A DNA stretch of 64,000 bases from Pyropia yezoensis. Taxonomy: Eukaryota > Rhodophyta > Bangiophyceae > Bangiales > Bangiaceae. This document shows positions 22,981-33,760 of this stretch, piece by piece (the stretch's first letter is position 1; the number at the start of each line of letters is the position of its first letter). Under the pieces are notes generated by a model. The model saw nothing but the letters and a program-made list of their open reading frames with translations, had not been told where the DNA came from and did no database searches. Both the position numbers and the translations under genes were made by a program. The stretch covers positions 24,391,554 to 24,455,553 of the forward strand of contig CM020619.1 in NCBI GenBank assembly GCA_009829735.1, read 5' to 3'.

Positions 22981-23046
22981 TGCTGTGACCTGCTGTGAGC
23001 TTTTCCCAGCACTCATCATTCTTCAGCAATCGGCCATACATACATG
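22981..23046 (-). repeat. Right terminal inverted repeat of the giant element
   Basis: Inverted match to 9570-9630; TA follows at 23047-23048. It carries about five extra bases near the tip compared with the left end. Confidence 0.7.
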
Positions 23047-23236
23047 TACAGTACACCGCTGTACCCGGCCGACACTGTCCGACAACAGCGGCAGGGGAGG
23101 TCGGCGGCTGGCGCGAGGCGGGCAGCCGCCACCGCCGGGCCACACCCCCGAGTGGGGGACGCCGCCGCAACGCTGCGCAGACGGAGCGTGTTGGCGGCAG
23201 CGCGCGGGCGCCCGCGCCCCCGAACGCCCTGGGTCT

Positions 23237-24169
23237 TCAGAGACCCGCTGGCTGGCCTGCTGATTGGGCGGTGGTCAAGAGCGGGCAGCTCTTTTGCCCG
23301 GGGGGGGACGGCCCCGGAGCGGCCCGTGCTGGGAGAAACCCTCCCCCGCCGCGTGGCCGTGGGTGTGTGCTGGCAGGCCCGTCCCCTCGCGCGGCTCCTC
23401 GCCCCCCCCCCCCCCGGCGCCTCTCCCCACTGTCGTCGCCCACCCCCGGGGCCCAGTGTCGACGGCGTCGTCGTCCATAGGTACAATTGTACCCGACGTC
23501 CTCGTCACGCCCCGTTTTGGACGCGCCCCCCCCCCCCCGCCACTGTGCGCAGTGTGCAGTACAGTGGGGGACGTGCGGGGCGTGGCGCCCCGTGGCGCCC
23601 GCCGTTTGGGGCTCGTCTGCGACGGCGGGCACCGTCGGTGGGGGCGACGGCGGCCGCGGCGGCGGCGACGCGTTGTCGACGCTGCCGTCGTCGACGACGG
23701 CGCCCCCCACGGCGGGCGCCCCGCGGCGTGACCTCCCCGGGTCGCCAACCACCCCGTCGGGGCGGGCGGTCTGCACCCGCGCCCAGAGTGCGTGTATGTA
23801 GCTCCTCACGACGGGGGCTCCCCGACCCCCAGGTTGCTCCCCGTACAGCAAGTGGCCGCCTCCCCCCACCGCCAGCGCTCCACCGTCGCCGCACCCGCGT
23901 CAGGGGGGCTCTGGGCTTGGGGCGGGGCGTGCCGCTACAGCCGCCGCCTCCGCGCGTCGACCGCTTTTGGGGCGGGGGGAGGTGGGGGGGGAGAGGGGGT
24001 GCTGCACCAGCGGCGGCTGCCGCGTCGCTGCGACGGGGAGGGACGAGGCGGCGGGGAGCACGTGCAGCTGCTGTCCCAGTCCGCGTGCGGCGGCTGGGCT
24101 CGGCGCAGTGGGTCTAAGACTGTGTTCCTTATTTTCGAGCAATAGGGCGCGAATCGATGTTGCGCTCAA
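23237..24169 (-). CDS. Possible frame-disrupted coding region beside the giant element
   Basis: On the minus strand a protein-like segment (GGGGHLLYGEQPGG, then VVRSYIHALWARVQTARPDG) and an upstream segment (GLGQQLHVLPAASSLPVAA) lie in different frames separated by C-runs. No family is recognised and no ATG start is clear. It could be the remnant or end of a host gene next to the transposon insertion, or chance open frame in GC-rich DNA. Confidence 0.22.
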
Positions 24170-24970
24170 AGCCTCCCCTGAGGCCCGTGAAGGCCGATGT
24201 TGTCGCAGAGAATGTGCGCAGGCGTGCCTACGAGCCTGGGGATGCAGTTGTTTGTCGCTTTATCTCGACCATGGCGACGAGCACGTCATGGTCGTTCTCC
24301 TCATGTGTAAAATGCTCGGGGTCAGTTCCCCTTGCAGGATAGACCTGAACCGTTCCATATGGCATCAAATAAGCCTGTTCGCGCCAAATGTGGCCAAATA
24401 TAGCGACGTGGCGCCTCTTTCTCACACGTGGCTAGTTTTGGGAAGTGCGGAACTCATCGGTAGTTTTGCCCTCACCCCCGCGGCAACTCCCTGCAGGGAC
24501 ACCCAGCTGGGGAGCAGAGAAGCACCCAGCCACCGCGGCGCGGAAATAGGATGTCCACAAACAGGGTGGGAGCCCAGGTCCATGGGTCTGCACTAGTCCT
24601 TCCCAGGCCCCACCCCCGCCGCGAGAAAGGGCCTGCGTGGCAAAATGCGGGTCTTCTCAGGCTGCACAACGGGGTGCGGCCACGCACCGCTGGGATCAAC
24701 GGCCGGCCTCTCGCGCCCAGCCCTCTCCCGTGCCAGGATAAACATGTATGTACACACATATCCATGGATAGGTCCTGCCTACAGTGTGGGGCCGGCAGTG
24801 GATCACGCACCGCCCCGTCCAAGCCGTCTCCCCTTGCCCGCGTCCGACCGTACACCAGTCCCCCCCTCCCCCCTTCCCTCATCCACCCCTCCCCTCCCCG
24901 GCTCCCACCCCTGAGCCCACGCCCTTTCCTATCACGCCCCACCCCCAACGGCTGAGGCCTCCCCCTCACC

Positions 24971-25193
24971 ATGGACGCCCTCCGGGCGATGCCATCCCCC
25001 GCGGTCCGCCGGCTGGTGGCCGTCCTGGACGCGGCTCCGTGGGCGTCCCCCGACGGGCGGGCGGCGTTGCAGGCCTACGCCCGCGACATCGCGGGCCACT
25101 CGCTGCTGGGGGACTCCGCCGTGGCGGCCGCGGTGGGCACAGCCACCGCGACGGCCGCCCGCCAGTCGTGGTCGGCTGCGGGGGCGCGTGGCA

Positions 25194-25229
<36 letters not shown>

Positions 25230-27001
25230 ACGGGTGGTCGGTCCACGGGCGAGTGGAGGTGCTTGTGGCGGTGCTCACCATCGCGGCCTCCCGCTGCGTG
25301 TGTGGCAGCTGGGAGCTGCTTAATGCGCTGGCGGCAGGCGTGCCGCCGCCGCCGCCGCCGTCGCTACCGTCGGCGGCGGCTGGGGCCACCGCGCCCGCCG
25401 CTGCGGTCGCCGCGGCGACGCACCCCGACGCGTGGTTTGGCACCCCCACGGGGGCGGCGTACATGGCGCTACTGGATGAGCTGGTCGGCTGGGCCGCCGA
25501 CGGGGCGCTGCCGGTGCCCCTTCCAGGAGGGCCCGTCCTTGGCCTGGACGACGATGGCGGCGACGCCGGCTGCCCCCCCTCCCGCGACGCCACACCCTAC
25601 ACCACCGCCCGGGAGCGGGTAAGGCGGATGGCCGCGGCGGCCGCCCTGCTCCGCGCGGCGGTCGCGTCCGAGGCCACCTCCCTCCACGCCCTCCTCCGCG
25701 ACCGCACCCAGCCGGGGGCGGCGGCGGCGCTGCTGCGCGCGGCCCGTGGTGTGGTCGTGCCCACCACCGTCCGCACGCTCGCGTATGTGGCGCCGCACCC
25801 GCTGCTCGGCGCGGTGCCGGACATGCTGGGGGCGGTGGTCGACGAGATTGGGCTGCTTGCCGCGCGGCCGGCCGGGCGATCGGGTGCGGCGTCGGGGGCC
25901 CCCTCCCTCCCCGAGCAGCACCGCCTGGTGGCACTGGTGGGGGTGGTCACCCAGCTGGGGAGCGCTGACCCCCCGCGGCTGCGAGCCCTCCCGCAGCTGC
26001 CGGCGGTGGTTGGGGAGCTGGCCGCCGCGGTGGGGGGCGTGTACCCCCCCGTGGGGGGCTCCCCCGACTGGCTGGCCTCCTCCGCCCTGTCCCTGCTGAC
26101 GCTCTACACGCCCGCCCCGGGGGGGGCCGCCGCGGTGGCGAGGTGCCCCCGGCTGCTGGCCGCCATGACCGCCTGGGCGGCCGCGCCGGGCGGGCGGCAC
26201 GCCCCCGGGGTGGACACGCCGCACCACGAGCTCGCCGCCACCTCTGCGTCCCTGCTGCTGCACGTGTGCCTGCACGTGCTGCGGCCGGGGGGGGATGGGG
26301 GTCGGGGGGCGGCGGCCATCCCGCCGGTGCTCCGCACCCCAGCAGCGCGGGCGGCCTGGGCGGCCTGCGCGGCGGCGCCGGCCAACGTCATCCTGGCGGC
26401 GGTGGGGGCGCGGCTCGCCGCCCTGGCGGCGCCGGCCTTTTGCGCCGCCACCGCGGCGGCGGCGGAGCTGGCTCCCCCGTGGCAGCCGGGGCTTTTTCCC
26501 GCCATGGGCGGCGGCCTCGTCGAGTATCCCCCGCAGTGTTGGACGTGCGGCTCGTGGTACGCGGTCGCCCCGGAACAGGGGGGGGGAGGGGGGGGCGACG
26601 GCCCCCGCCGCGGCCGCCGCGGCCCGCTGCGCCTGTGTGGCGGCTGCCGGGTGGCCGTCTTCTGCAGCCGCCGGTGTCAAGCGGCGGCCTTAGCGGACCG
26701 CCACGGGGTGGCCTGTGGGGCGTGGCGGCGGTACGCAGACACGGCGGTGGCGGCTGCCGGCGGCCTGCCGCCCCCCAGAGGCGACGAAAGGGACGACCCA
26801 GATACGCGGCACCGGGAGGCCGCGCTGATGGCCTCCTTCCATGACCTATCCGCGCCGGGCGACATGCGGGGGTGGGGGTGGCCCGCCGACGCGGCGGCTG
26901 CGGTGCTGGCGGCTGGCCTATCCCTGCACGACGTGGTGGCGGTGGTGGAGCCGGGGATGGGGCGGGTGGACGTGCTGCCCGCCGCCGAGTATCGCCACTC
27001 C

Positions 27002-27033
<32 letters not shown>

Positions 27034-27253
27034 AGTGAAGGGGGATGGGGGGGCGGCGGATGAGGCGCGCTCGGGGGCGGGGGGGGCAGGCGCTGGGGGT
27101 GGTGACCCGTGCCCACCCGCCGGTGGTGCGGCTGCTTGGGGTGCGGGAGCTGGGCCTGGCTTCCTGAGAGCGGAGCGGGCGCGCCCGCGAGAGGCGCTGG
27201 TCAATGGGGCCCCCGGAGGTTGGCTGCGCAGCACTGCTTGTCGCCTGTCATAA
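24971..27253 (+). CDS. MYND-type zinc finger protein
   Basis: The start is the ATG at 24971 in good context (ACCATGG). The 760-residue frame has a long Ala-rich helical N-terminal part. At residues about 523-580 is a complete MYND finger: CWTC, then CGGC, then FCSRRC, then DRHGVAC. This is the C-x2-C, C-x2-C, C-x3-C, H-x3-C ligand set that binds two zinc ions and Pro-rich partner peptides. The annotated frame stops with TAA at 27251-27253. A more coding-like end appears after a one-base shift in the G-run near 27075-27088: it reads ALGVVTRAHPPVVRLLGVRE and stops with TGA at 27165-27167. The true C-terminus is probably that one. The function beyond protein binding cannot be read. Confidence 0.8.
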
Positions 27254-27819
27254 ATTTCTTGCTTTTTTGGGAAATTCTCGAGCTCCCCCCCTTTTCTTGC
27301 TTTCTGCCTTCAACACCTCGGGCGATTGGTGGTCGCCAACTCCCTTGGCATGACCGGAAGCGCACGGGGAAGGAGAGCACTCTCGTGAAGCGCAAAGAAG
27401 CGACCGACCATCGCTACGCTTGGGAGCAATGTTTATACAAACGCGTTTCGAAACCGCGCAATCCCTCGACCTGGTGAAGCAAAAACCTGCGCGACGACAG
27501 CTTTCGAGGCTTTGCACGGAGAAATCTCTCCGCCTTGCTCGACATCTACGGCGTGAATTCTGACCAGTGGAACGCTCAGATCCAGCAAACAGCAGCGCCA
27601 CCGCTGTTGTAATTGGTTGACAAAACACCGACGGCCGCAGTCGAGTCGGTCAACCTGTGGGAGATTCTTTGGCCTGAGCCCATCCCCTCGATCAGAAAAT
27701 CAAAACCTTGCTCGATCCGTTTATTCTCGTGCTCGATCAGGGCAAGAATTTGCACAACGAAGCAAGAGATCTGGCCAAATTTATGCTTGTATCTCGACTG
27801 GGGATAAGCAATGCTGCGC
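27226..27819. mobile_element. MITE-like inverted-repeat element next to the MYND gene 3' end
   Basis: The left end GCGCAGCACTGCTTGTC (27226-27242) matches the right end, inverted, GCGCAGCATTGCTTATC (ending 27819). Inside both, a CATAAATTT motif is also shared inverted. The interior is AT-richer than the genes and has no coding capacity. The flanks CCGGAGGTTGG and CCGGAGGACGG form an imperfect direct repeat that might be a target duplication. Confidence 0.45.
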
Positions 27820-28601
27820 CGGAGGACGGCTGCGCGCTGCCGTCCGCGGCTGCCACGCACGGCTGGTGTCGGCCCATGGCACCCAACGACGCGGACGGGA
27901 CACCATTGCCCCTCCGAAGAAGAGTCAGCGGTTGATCCCCCCTTCCCCAGGCGCCGTGGGCCAAGACAGTGTTGCTTAGAGCACACCCTTCAGGGCACAG
28001 CCACCATGGAGGGCTATCGGGAGAAAACCAAAACTATTCGGTACGTAACGTTACATGGAAGAAAGCGAGGTGTATGTAATCCAAGATCATCCAATCAGAT
28101 ACCTGTACGAAATTGACCCCCGATAGCTCTGAGCTATCGCCGAGCCAAAGCAGAGCCTTTTGGAGCACGCGATTGGCTCGCCCTTAGCTGCCAGCACGCG
28201 ATTGGCTCATACAGATGCTCATGCAGTGTTGTCCTTGTCCCGATCGGCCAAAATTGGGAGAACAGCAATATAGTGACCATGGAAGCGCGGTACCTCTGCG
28301 AGGGTGATTCTGTCCGAGCTTCCCGGATCGCCTGCGATCGTATCCTTCCGAAGCGTTTCTCGGGCGATCAAACGTGACACGTAGAGCGCAACTACGCCAT
28401 CGATCGCAATCGTGACCCTCCAATGGCCACCAAACCGTACAAATTTCTCGACGATCGGCGCATGCGGCGCAATCTGCCTCGGATCTCCCCCGTTGTGCTC
28501 GTCCGCGTGACGTGGGGGAAGAGAAACGGATGGAAGACTAATTTTGACCCGCCGCATTGCCTGTAGTCTCCCCGTGTAGAAGGGGCTTTAGACGGGGGGT
28601 G

Positions 28602-30100
28602 CTAGTGTCTATTCTACTGCACATTCGCCTCAAATGAGGCGGCCTCGAGCCTCAAATGAGGCTCCCCCCGGATCACCGAAAATCGCCGATTTTGACACGT
28701 CTGACAAAGAAGAGGCTGTCGGTACCCGCCCCAGACAGCTTCCGCTCCGCCTGCAGCCCCCCCTGGCCACCTCCCTCCGCTTCTCTCCCGCTAGGGACAC
28801 TCCCCACCCCCTCCCCTTCCCTTTGTGCGGCGGGGACTGGCTGTGGCGGGGGCGGCGGGGGCGGGGGCGGCAGCGGCGGCGGTGGGAACGACGGATCCAG
28901 CATACCTCCCGTCGACCGCGTACGGGAAAATGCGCCCCGGCGGTGCCGGTTTGCCAGGCCGATGGGCAAAAACAGGTCTCGTTGGGCGGCGTGAAAGGTT
29001 ACAGGGTCGCACGAGGGCGGGGAACTCCCGAACGCGGCTGCTGAGAGACCGCCGGCAGGCAGGCCGCGTTAGAGGGGTATGGGGGGGGCGGCAGGAGTAC
29101 ATGAGGAGAGACGGAGCGGGGGGGGGGGAGAAGCAGGAAAAGGAGGAGTGGGGTGGGTCCGCGGCGAGGGCGGCGCGTGAAAGACTGGACCCGCTCATGC
29201 GCGACGCAGATGCCGCGGTTCGCGGCCGCGCCCGTCCAAAACCACAGTGAGGGCGCCTCCAGCCTCTTCCCTTCCCCTCCAGCGGTGGAGAAACGCCTTT
29301 GTCGCCGTTCCCCCCTGCGGGGCGCCTGCCAAGAGTGCCTACGGCGGCGGCAGTGGCGGCTGCTGCGACGAGTCGGCTGCAGGAGCGGCGGTGGCGCTCG
29401 TCTGAATGTCGCCAGCGTGGGAGTGAGGCCATCCCTGGAGGGGGACGTGGGCGTGACGTGTCACCGCGTCTGCGTGAGCGTGTTGGGTCTGCACGAGGCC
29501 TTGGCAGTTGGGTGGCGGGGGGGTGCCACAGCTGGAGCGGGGGAGGCGGGGGGGAGGGGCCATGGTGTGCTTGCGCCGCGCAGGCGAGCGGGCGGGGAGA
29601 GAGAAATAGGCGGTGCAGGCATGGAGTAGCACACAAGGGTGGCGACCGTGGCAGGCGTAGCCGACGGTCGCGCCTCTCCCTGTGGTGGAGGACAGGAAGC
29701 AAGAGGGAGTATCGGGGGAGGTTGGCTTCGACAAAAAGGAAGAATGATGCGAACGGAGGCACTGGGAAAGGGTACACGCACGGCGGGTGGGGAAGACTAC
29801 AGAGACGGGAAAAAGGAAGTAAAAACTTCTCATGTGGATGGCGTGCTGGACGGTCTCTGCAGTGGTCGCTTACCTCGCCGGAACGCGCGTCTGCGGCGCG
29901 GAGAAAAGTCGCCGACCGATGACTTTTTGTCGTCCTTGGGGTCCCGCAGTTTCCCCCAAGAGCACACGGACTGCGCTGAGTCCATTTCTGGCGTCAAAAG
30001 CATTCTCCTACGAGCGGAAGACCTCGAAAAATGGCACTCAAGACCCGCCTCCAATGAGGCGAATCGCCTCAAATGAGGCGGTCAGTAGAATAGACACTAG
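28602..30100. mobile_element. Non-autonomous DNA transposon (1.5 kb) with 18-bp perfect TIRs
   Basis: The left end CTAGTGTCTATTCTACTG (28602-28619) is a perfect inverted match to 30083-30100. The palindrome GCCTCAAATGAGGC occurs twice just inside the left end, and GCCTCCAATGAGGC plus GCCTCAAATGAGGC just inside the right. The target duplication is either TA or CTAG, depending on where the end is placed. The interior is G-rich on the plus strand with no transposase-like frame. The same terminus occurs alone at 55579. Confidence 0.75.
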
Positions 30101-31079
30101 TGTTAGGTGTGTCGCGGTGTCTCCTACGGTAAGCATGTCACCTGTGTTCCCTTCCCGCGTGACTCCACGGGTCGGCAATGATGTACAAGGAACAGCCGCG
30201 AATATTTCGGGTGGCACCAGTGTGGACGCCGCAGCCGTCCATTTGCGGTCAGCAACACCCGCGTCTCTCTTTTCTCTCTCTCTCGCGTCAGCGTCTCTTA
30301 CAGACACCACATCGTCCTTTGCTCGGGCTCTGAACGTTCAGTACGCTCCGCCCCCCTCTTCGCCCGCAAGCCACGGTTCTGATTGGCGGGAGGACCGTTC
30401 TGATGGGTTCTGAGCCCATATGGCGAGCGCATCCCACCAGGACGAGAAAATGGGGGGGGGGGTGGCTTCCTCGCGGCAGGCCATGGTGTGACGCCGCCGC
30501 TGGCGGGCGTTTCGTAACGGTTGAGTGTGAGGGCGTCACGGCGCCGACGCGAGGTGGTCCCTATCGTGCCCTCCTCTGTGGCTGGGTCTTTGGTGGAAAC
30601 TGATGATGCGGCCCTCGACCCGCCCGTGCAGCCGCCCACGCGACCGGAGGCAGCCACACCCGCGCAAGAGCTCGCAGCAGCGGACAGCGCTCCACGCTCC
30701 AGCCCCCGAGTGGTTGTGCCCCCTGTTCTCGCGCTCTCGCGCGCGGCCAAAGCCCAACTGACGAAGGCGGCGGCCGCTGCGAATTTGATGAACCAGACAC
30801 TGGGAACCACTTTACCCCTCGATGAGTCTGACCTGTCCTTTGGGCTGTCCTCGCCCCGCGGGCGGGCGCGGACTTCCCGCCTTTTTTGACCAATCCGGCA
30901 GTGAGTCTGATAGTGATGCCGGCAAGGAGTGTTGTGCCTGGGAAGTGTTTGTGCATGTTGCTTGTGCTCGTACGAGACCGTGGGAATCACAGGTGTGTTC
31001 TTTACACCCATAGGGCAGGGTGTTTTTTTTTTCTTCCTAAGCCTCTTGTTTGTCCTTGGTGAGCCAGAGCATCTTGGAA
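30101..31079. other. Region with a short open frame but no recognised gene
   Basis: A plus-strand frame ending TGA at 30889 encodes a plausible C-terminal segment (LSRAAKAQLTKAAAAANLMN) but has no ATG upstream. I see no family. Confidence 0.3.
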
Positions 31080-31900
31080 GCTTCATCCCCAGCCTTCGCC
31101 GCCGCTGCCGCCGCCGCAGATGGAGGGGAGCGGCGAGCGGGACGGGGTTGGCCGGCTTCCCCCCTCGACTCCTACCAGTCCCCCCACCTCCACCCCAGAC
31201 AGCCGCGGCGGCCAGCGCCGCTGCCGCCGCCGCGACCGGCACTGCTCCGATAGCTGCGGGCGACAAGCGCCACAATGGCTGGCCCACCTCCCCGCCCGCC
31301 TCGCGCAGTTACCCCCCCTCCACGCCAGCCAAGCCCAGCGGCTGCCGCCCCAACCGGCGCAGCCGCCGCCATTGGGAGGCGAGAGTGCCAGCGCCTGGCA
31401 CCCTCCCCCACCCACCGCCCACCTGTCCCCCCCCGTCTACCCCAGCCAGCCATGGCGGCCAGCGACGCGGCCTGCGCCGCCGCAGACCTCACCAGCCGCC
31501 AATGGCCGGAGGCCGCAAGCACCACAGGGGTGTCGTCGCTCCCCTCCCCCGCCCCCCCTCAATCCCCCCCCTCCTCTGAAGCCAGCCACGACGGCTGGCG
31601 CCGTCGCCGGCGCCGCTACCGCCACGCCCCGGATGGCGGCGGGCGGCGAGGCACCGCAGGGGCTGGCCCCCTTCCCCCCCCTGTACCCACCTGTCCTCCC
31701 AGCTCCCCAGCAACCAACCCCAGCGGCCGCCATCGAGGCCGGCTCCACCGCCACTGCCGCGGCCGCCGCCGCTCCGGATGGCGGCGGGCGGCGAGCGGCA
31801 CAGGAGTCGGCCGCCTTCCAACCCCATCACCCGTCAGTACCTCCCCCTCAATGCTGGGCGGCTGTGGCCGGCGGCGCCGCTGTGCCTGTCGCTGGTGTGC
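31080..31900 (+). repeat. Minisatellite of about 130-bp units, about six copies
   Basis: Diverged copies of a unit containing a GATGGCGGCGGGCGGCGAG-like core followed by a C-rich tract (CCCCTCC...CCACCTGTCC). Cores lie near 31118, 31250, 31370, 31498, 31628 and 31775. Stops occur in every frame between some copies, so it is unlikely to be coding. Confidence 0.6.
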
Positions 31901-32389
31901 GCGGCCACCGCCGCAGGTCTGGGCCCATTTCCCTCCCCCCCACCCACTTACTCGCACCGCCCCAGGTGCGCGCCACCCATCCCCGACTTGCACCCCTTCT
32001 ACACACTCACACCCTTCGCAGTCCTCCGCCTGCACGCTCCCAGCTTCCCAAACCCCTCCCCCCCTCTCCGCTACTGGACACACCAGCCCTCCGCGGAGCC
32101 AGTTCCTACGCTCCACCTGCTCCCTCCACCGAGTGCCCCGCCGTCTTCCCCCGGTGCGGACGGCTACACAGTTGCGTCCAGTGGTGGTATAGGAAAGAGC
32201 AAGAGACGATCGTGTCGAAGAAAAAAAGAAACGCTGCTGAACGGGAAAAAAAAAACCTCTGAGGAAAACTACACTCTCAGCTTGGCGGACTCACTCACAG
32301 GTACAGCTCCAACAGCTCCCCCGGGTCGCGGTAGAAGTCCTCGGCTAGGCCGAAGTGCTCCTAAGCACTCCGGACCTCCTTCCAGGCCA

Positions 32390-33760
32390 TCATAGCGCGT
32401 ACAATCGCGTTGGAGCCGCCTGGGCAACGGGCATGATGTCTGGGCCTGCCTCGCCAGCAGTGGGAAAGCGTGCGTCAAGTGGACCCCTTCCCCGCCTACC
32501 GCTGGGTGCACCACTCCCGGCGGCGGAGCCATCAAACTCACTCAAAGAATAATCAGAGTCCGACGTGTCTTCAGCGAGATCAGCAGAAAATTCCCGCCGC
32601 TTCTTGGCCAGATAACCCCCGAGACGCACCTGAGTCACCATGCTGTGCAAAGTAGCAACCGCCTTGGCCACAGCACAGATGGTTGTGACCTTAACGTACC
32701 TGGACGGGTTCAGAGCGATGTGGAAGCGTGAGTTCAGGACCCCCGAAAGTCGCTCAGCGTCCTTACGCAGCGCCTCTTGGAGGCGATTGAAGGTCTTCTG
32801 CTTTTCTGTGACAGCCCGTCCATACGATCAGACGAGGAAGGCGTAGTGCGGGAAAATGCCGTCAACCAGGTAATAGGGAAGTATGCGCGTGCGGCTACTG
32901 ATCGTGAAGGGCTTGCTGCGGGGCGGCCGATCCCCCGCAGTGATATCCTTGCAGAGAGGGGACTGCTGCATCACATTGAGGTCATTCATACTGCCGAAGC
33001 AGCCGACAAACAGGTGCCAGATATCCAGGTCCTCGTCACAAACGGTCTCAATGACAACTGTTTGACGCCCCTTCCTGTTCTGGTACAGCCCAGCCTGCCC
33101 CTTCGGACAGTTCTTCCACTCCCACTGTGAACATCCTGGCGATCCCATGCAGCCCGGCATGCCCCTCTCCGTTCTTCTCTTCAGCAGCACGTCCAGCTCG
33201 GCATCGTTAGGGGGGCGCAGATACTCTCCTCCAATCTCGTCACCAATAAAAACAACCAGCTTCTTCACAGCAATCTCGATCGCGGTGGAGGAAATGCGGC
33301 GGTCCTCATCGGCACGGTCAGTGGCTTCCCCATACCCCAGCACTCGAAAAACGGCAACCAGCTTGTGCAGCGGGTGGACCTTCAGTTGGCCGGTGACGTT
33401 GACCTTTTGTGCCGGTGGGCACCACGAACAGTTACTCAATGCTCGAGACACTCGGACAAACGCAGAGCAAGGTGCGTGAAAGCGACGATCAAAACCAGCC
33501 TCCGAGTACACAGCGGGGGCGCCATTCACACAAAAATTGTCACGTAGGATGCAAACCATGCCAAACGCAAAGCCCCGTGGCTTGTTCTCCCGGCCGCACG
33601 CAGATCCGCGGTACCGCGGCCGCCTCCCACGGCGCGTCGCGCGCACACAGCGGCGATATCACCACAAAACGGACAGGTGGGCGGCAACGGCCGAGGCCGC
33701 CTCAATACCCTCCGGGTCCCGCAGCTGCGCGCAAATGTCCAGATCAAGCTCCTCCCCCAT
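32390..33760 (-). pseudogene. Dead PIF/Harbinger transposase (DDE_4-type)
   Basis: The equivalent start is the ATG at 33760 (MGEELDLDICAQL). A TGA at 33659-33661 interrupts the N-terminal domain. The core matches the copy at 56902-58572, for example ERGMPGCMGS, ETVCDEDLDIWH and the PYYLVDGIFP motif. The first catalytic Asp is lost: GSPGCSQW stands where the other copy has GSIDCSHW. Near 32826 a frameshift moves the rest (LQEALRKDAERLSGVLNSRF and LHSMVTQ) to another frame. It ends in an acidic Ser/Asp tail. With a stop, a frameshift and a missing active-site residue it cannot encode an active nuclease. Confidence 0.85.

Larger units (their letters stand above)
9570..23046. mobile_element. Giant Tc1/mariner/IS630-type transposon with TA-flanked TIRs
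   Basis: The left end (9570-9630) and the right end (22981-23046, inverted) match. Reading inward, both carry TATGGC, then CTGAAGAATGATGAG, a short variable part, GAAAAGCTCACAGCAGGTCACAGCA; the inner 49 bp differ at about three positions. Each end abuts a TA dinucleotide (9568-9569 and 23047-23048), and the left end begins CAGTATGG, as expected for Tc1/mariner elements. Inside lie 1.7-kb inner inverted repeats, about 350-bp tandem modules, a DDE transposase on the minus strand and an accessory gene on the plus strand. The assembled length of 13.5 kb includes 500 N and about 1.17 kb that is probably duplicated by assembly, so the true element may be near 11.8 kb. This is very long for the superfamily. 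A nested insertion of one element in another is the main alternative. Confidence 0.6.
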
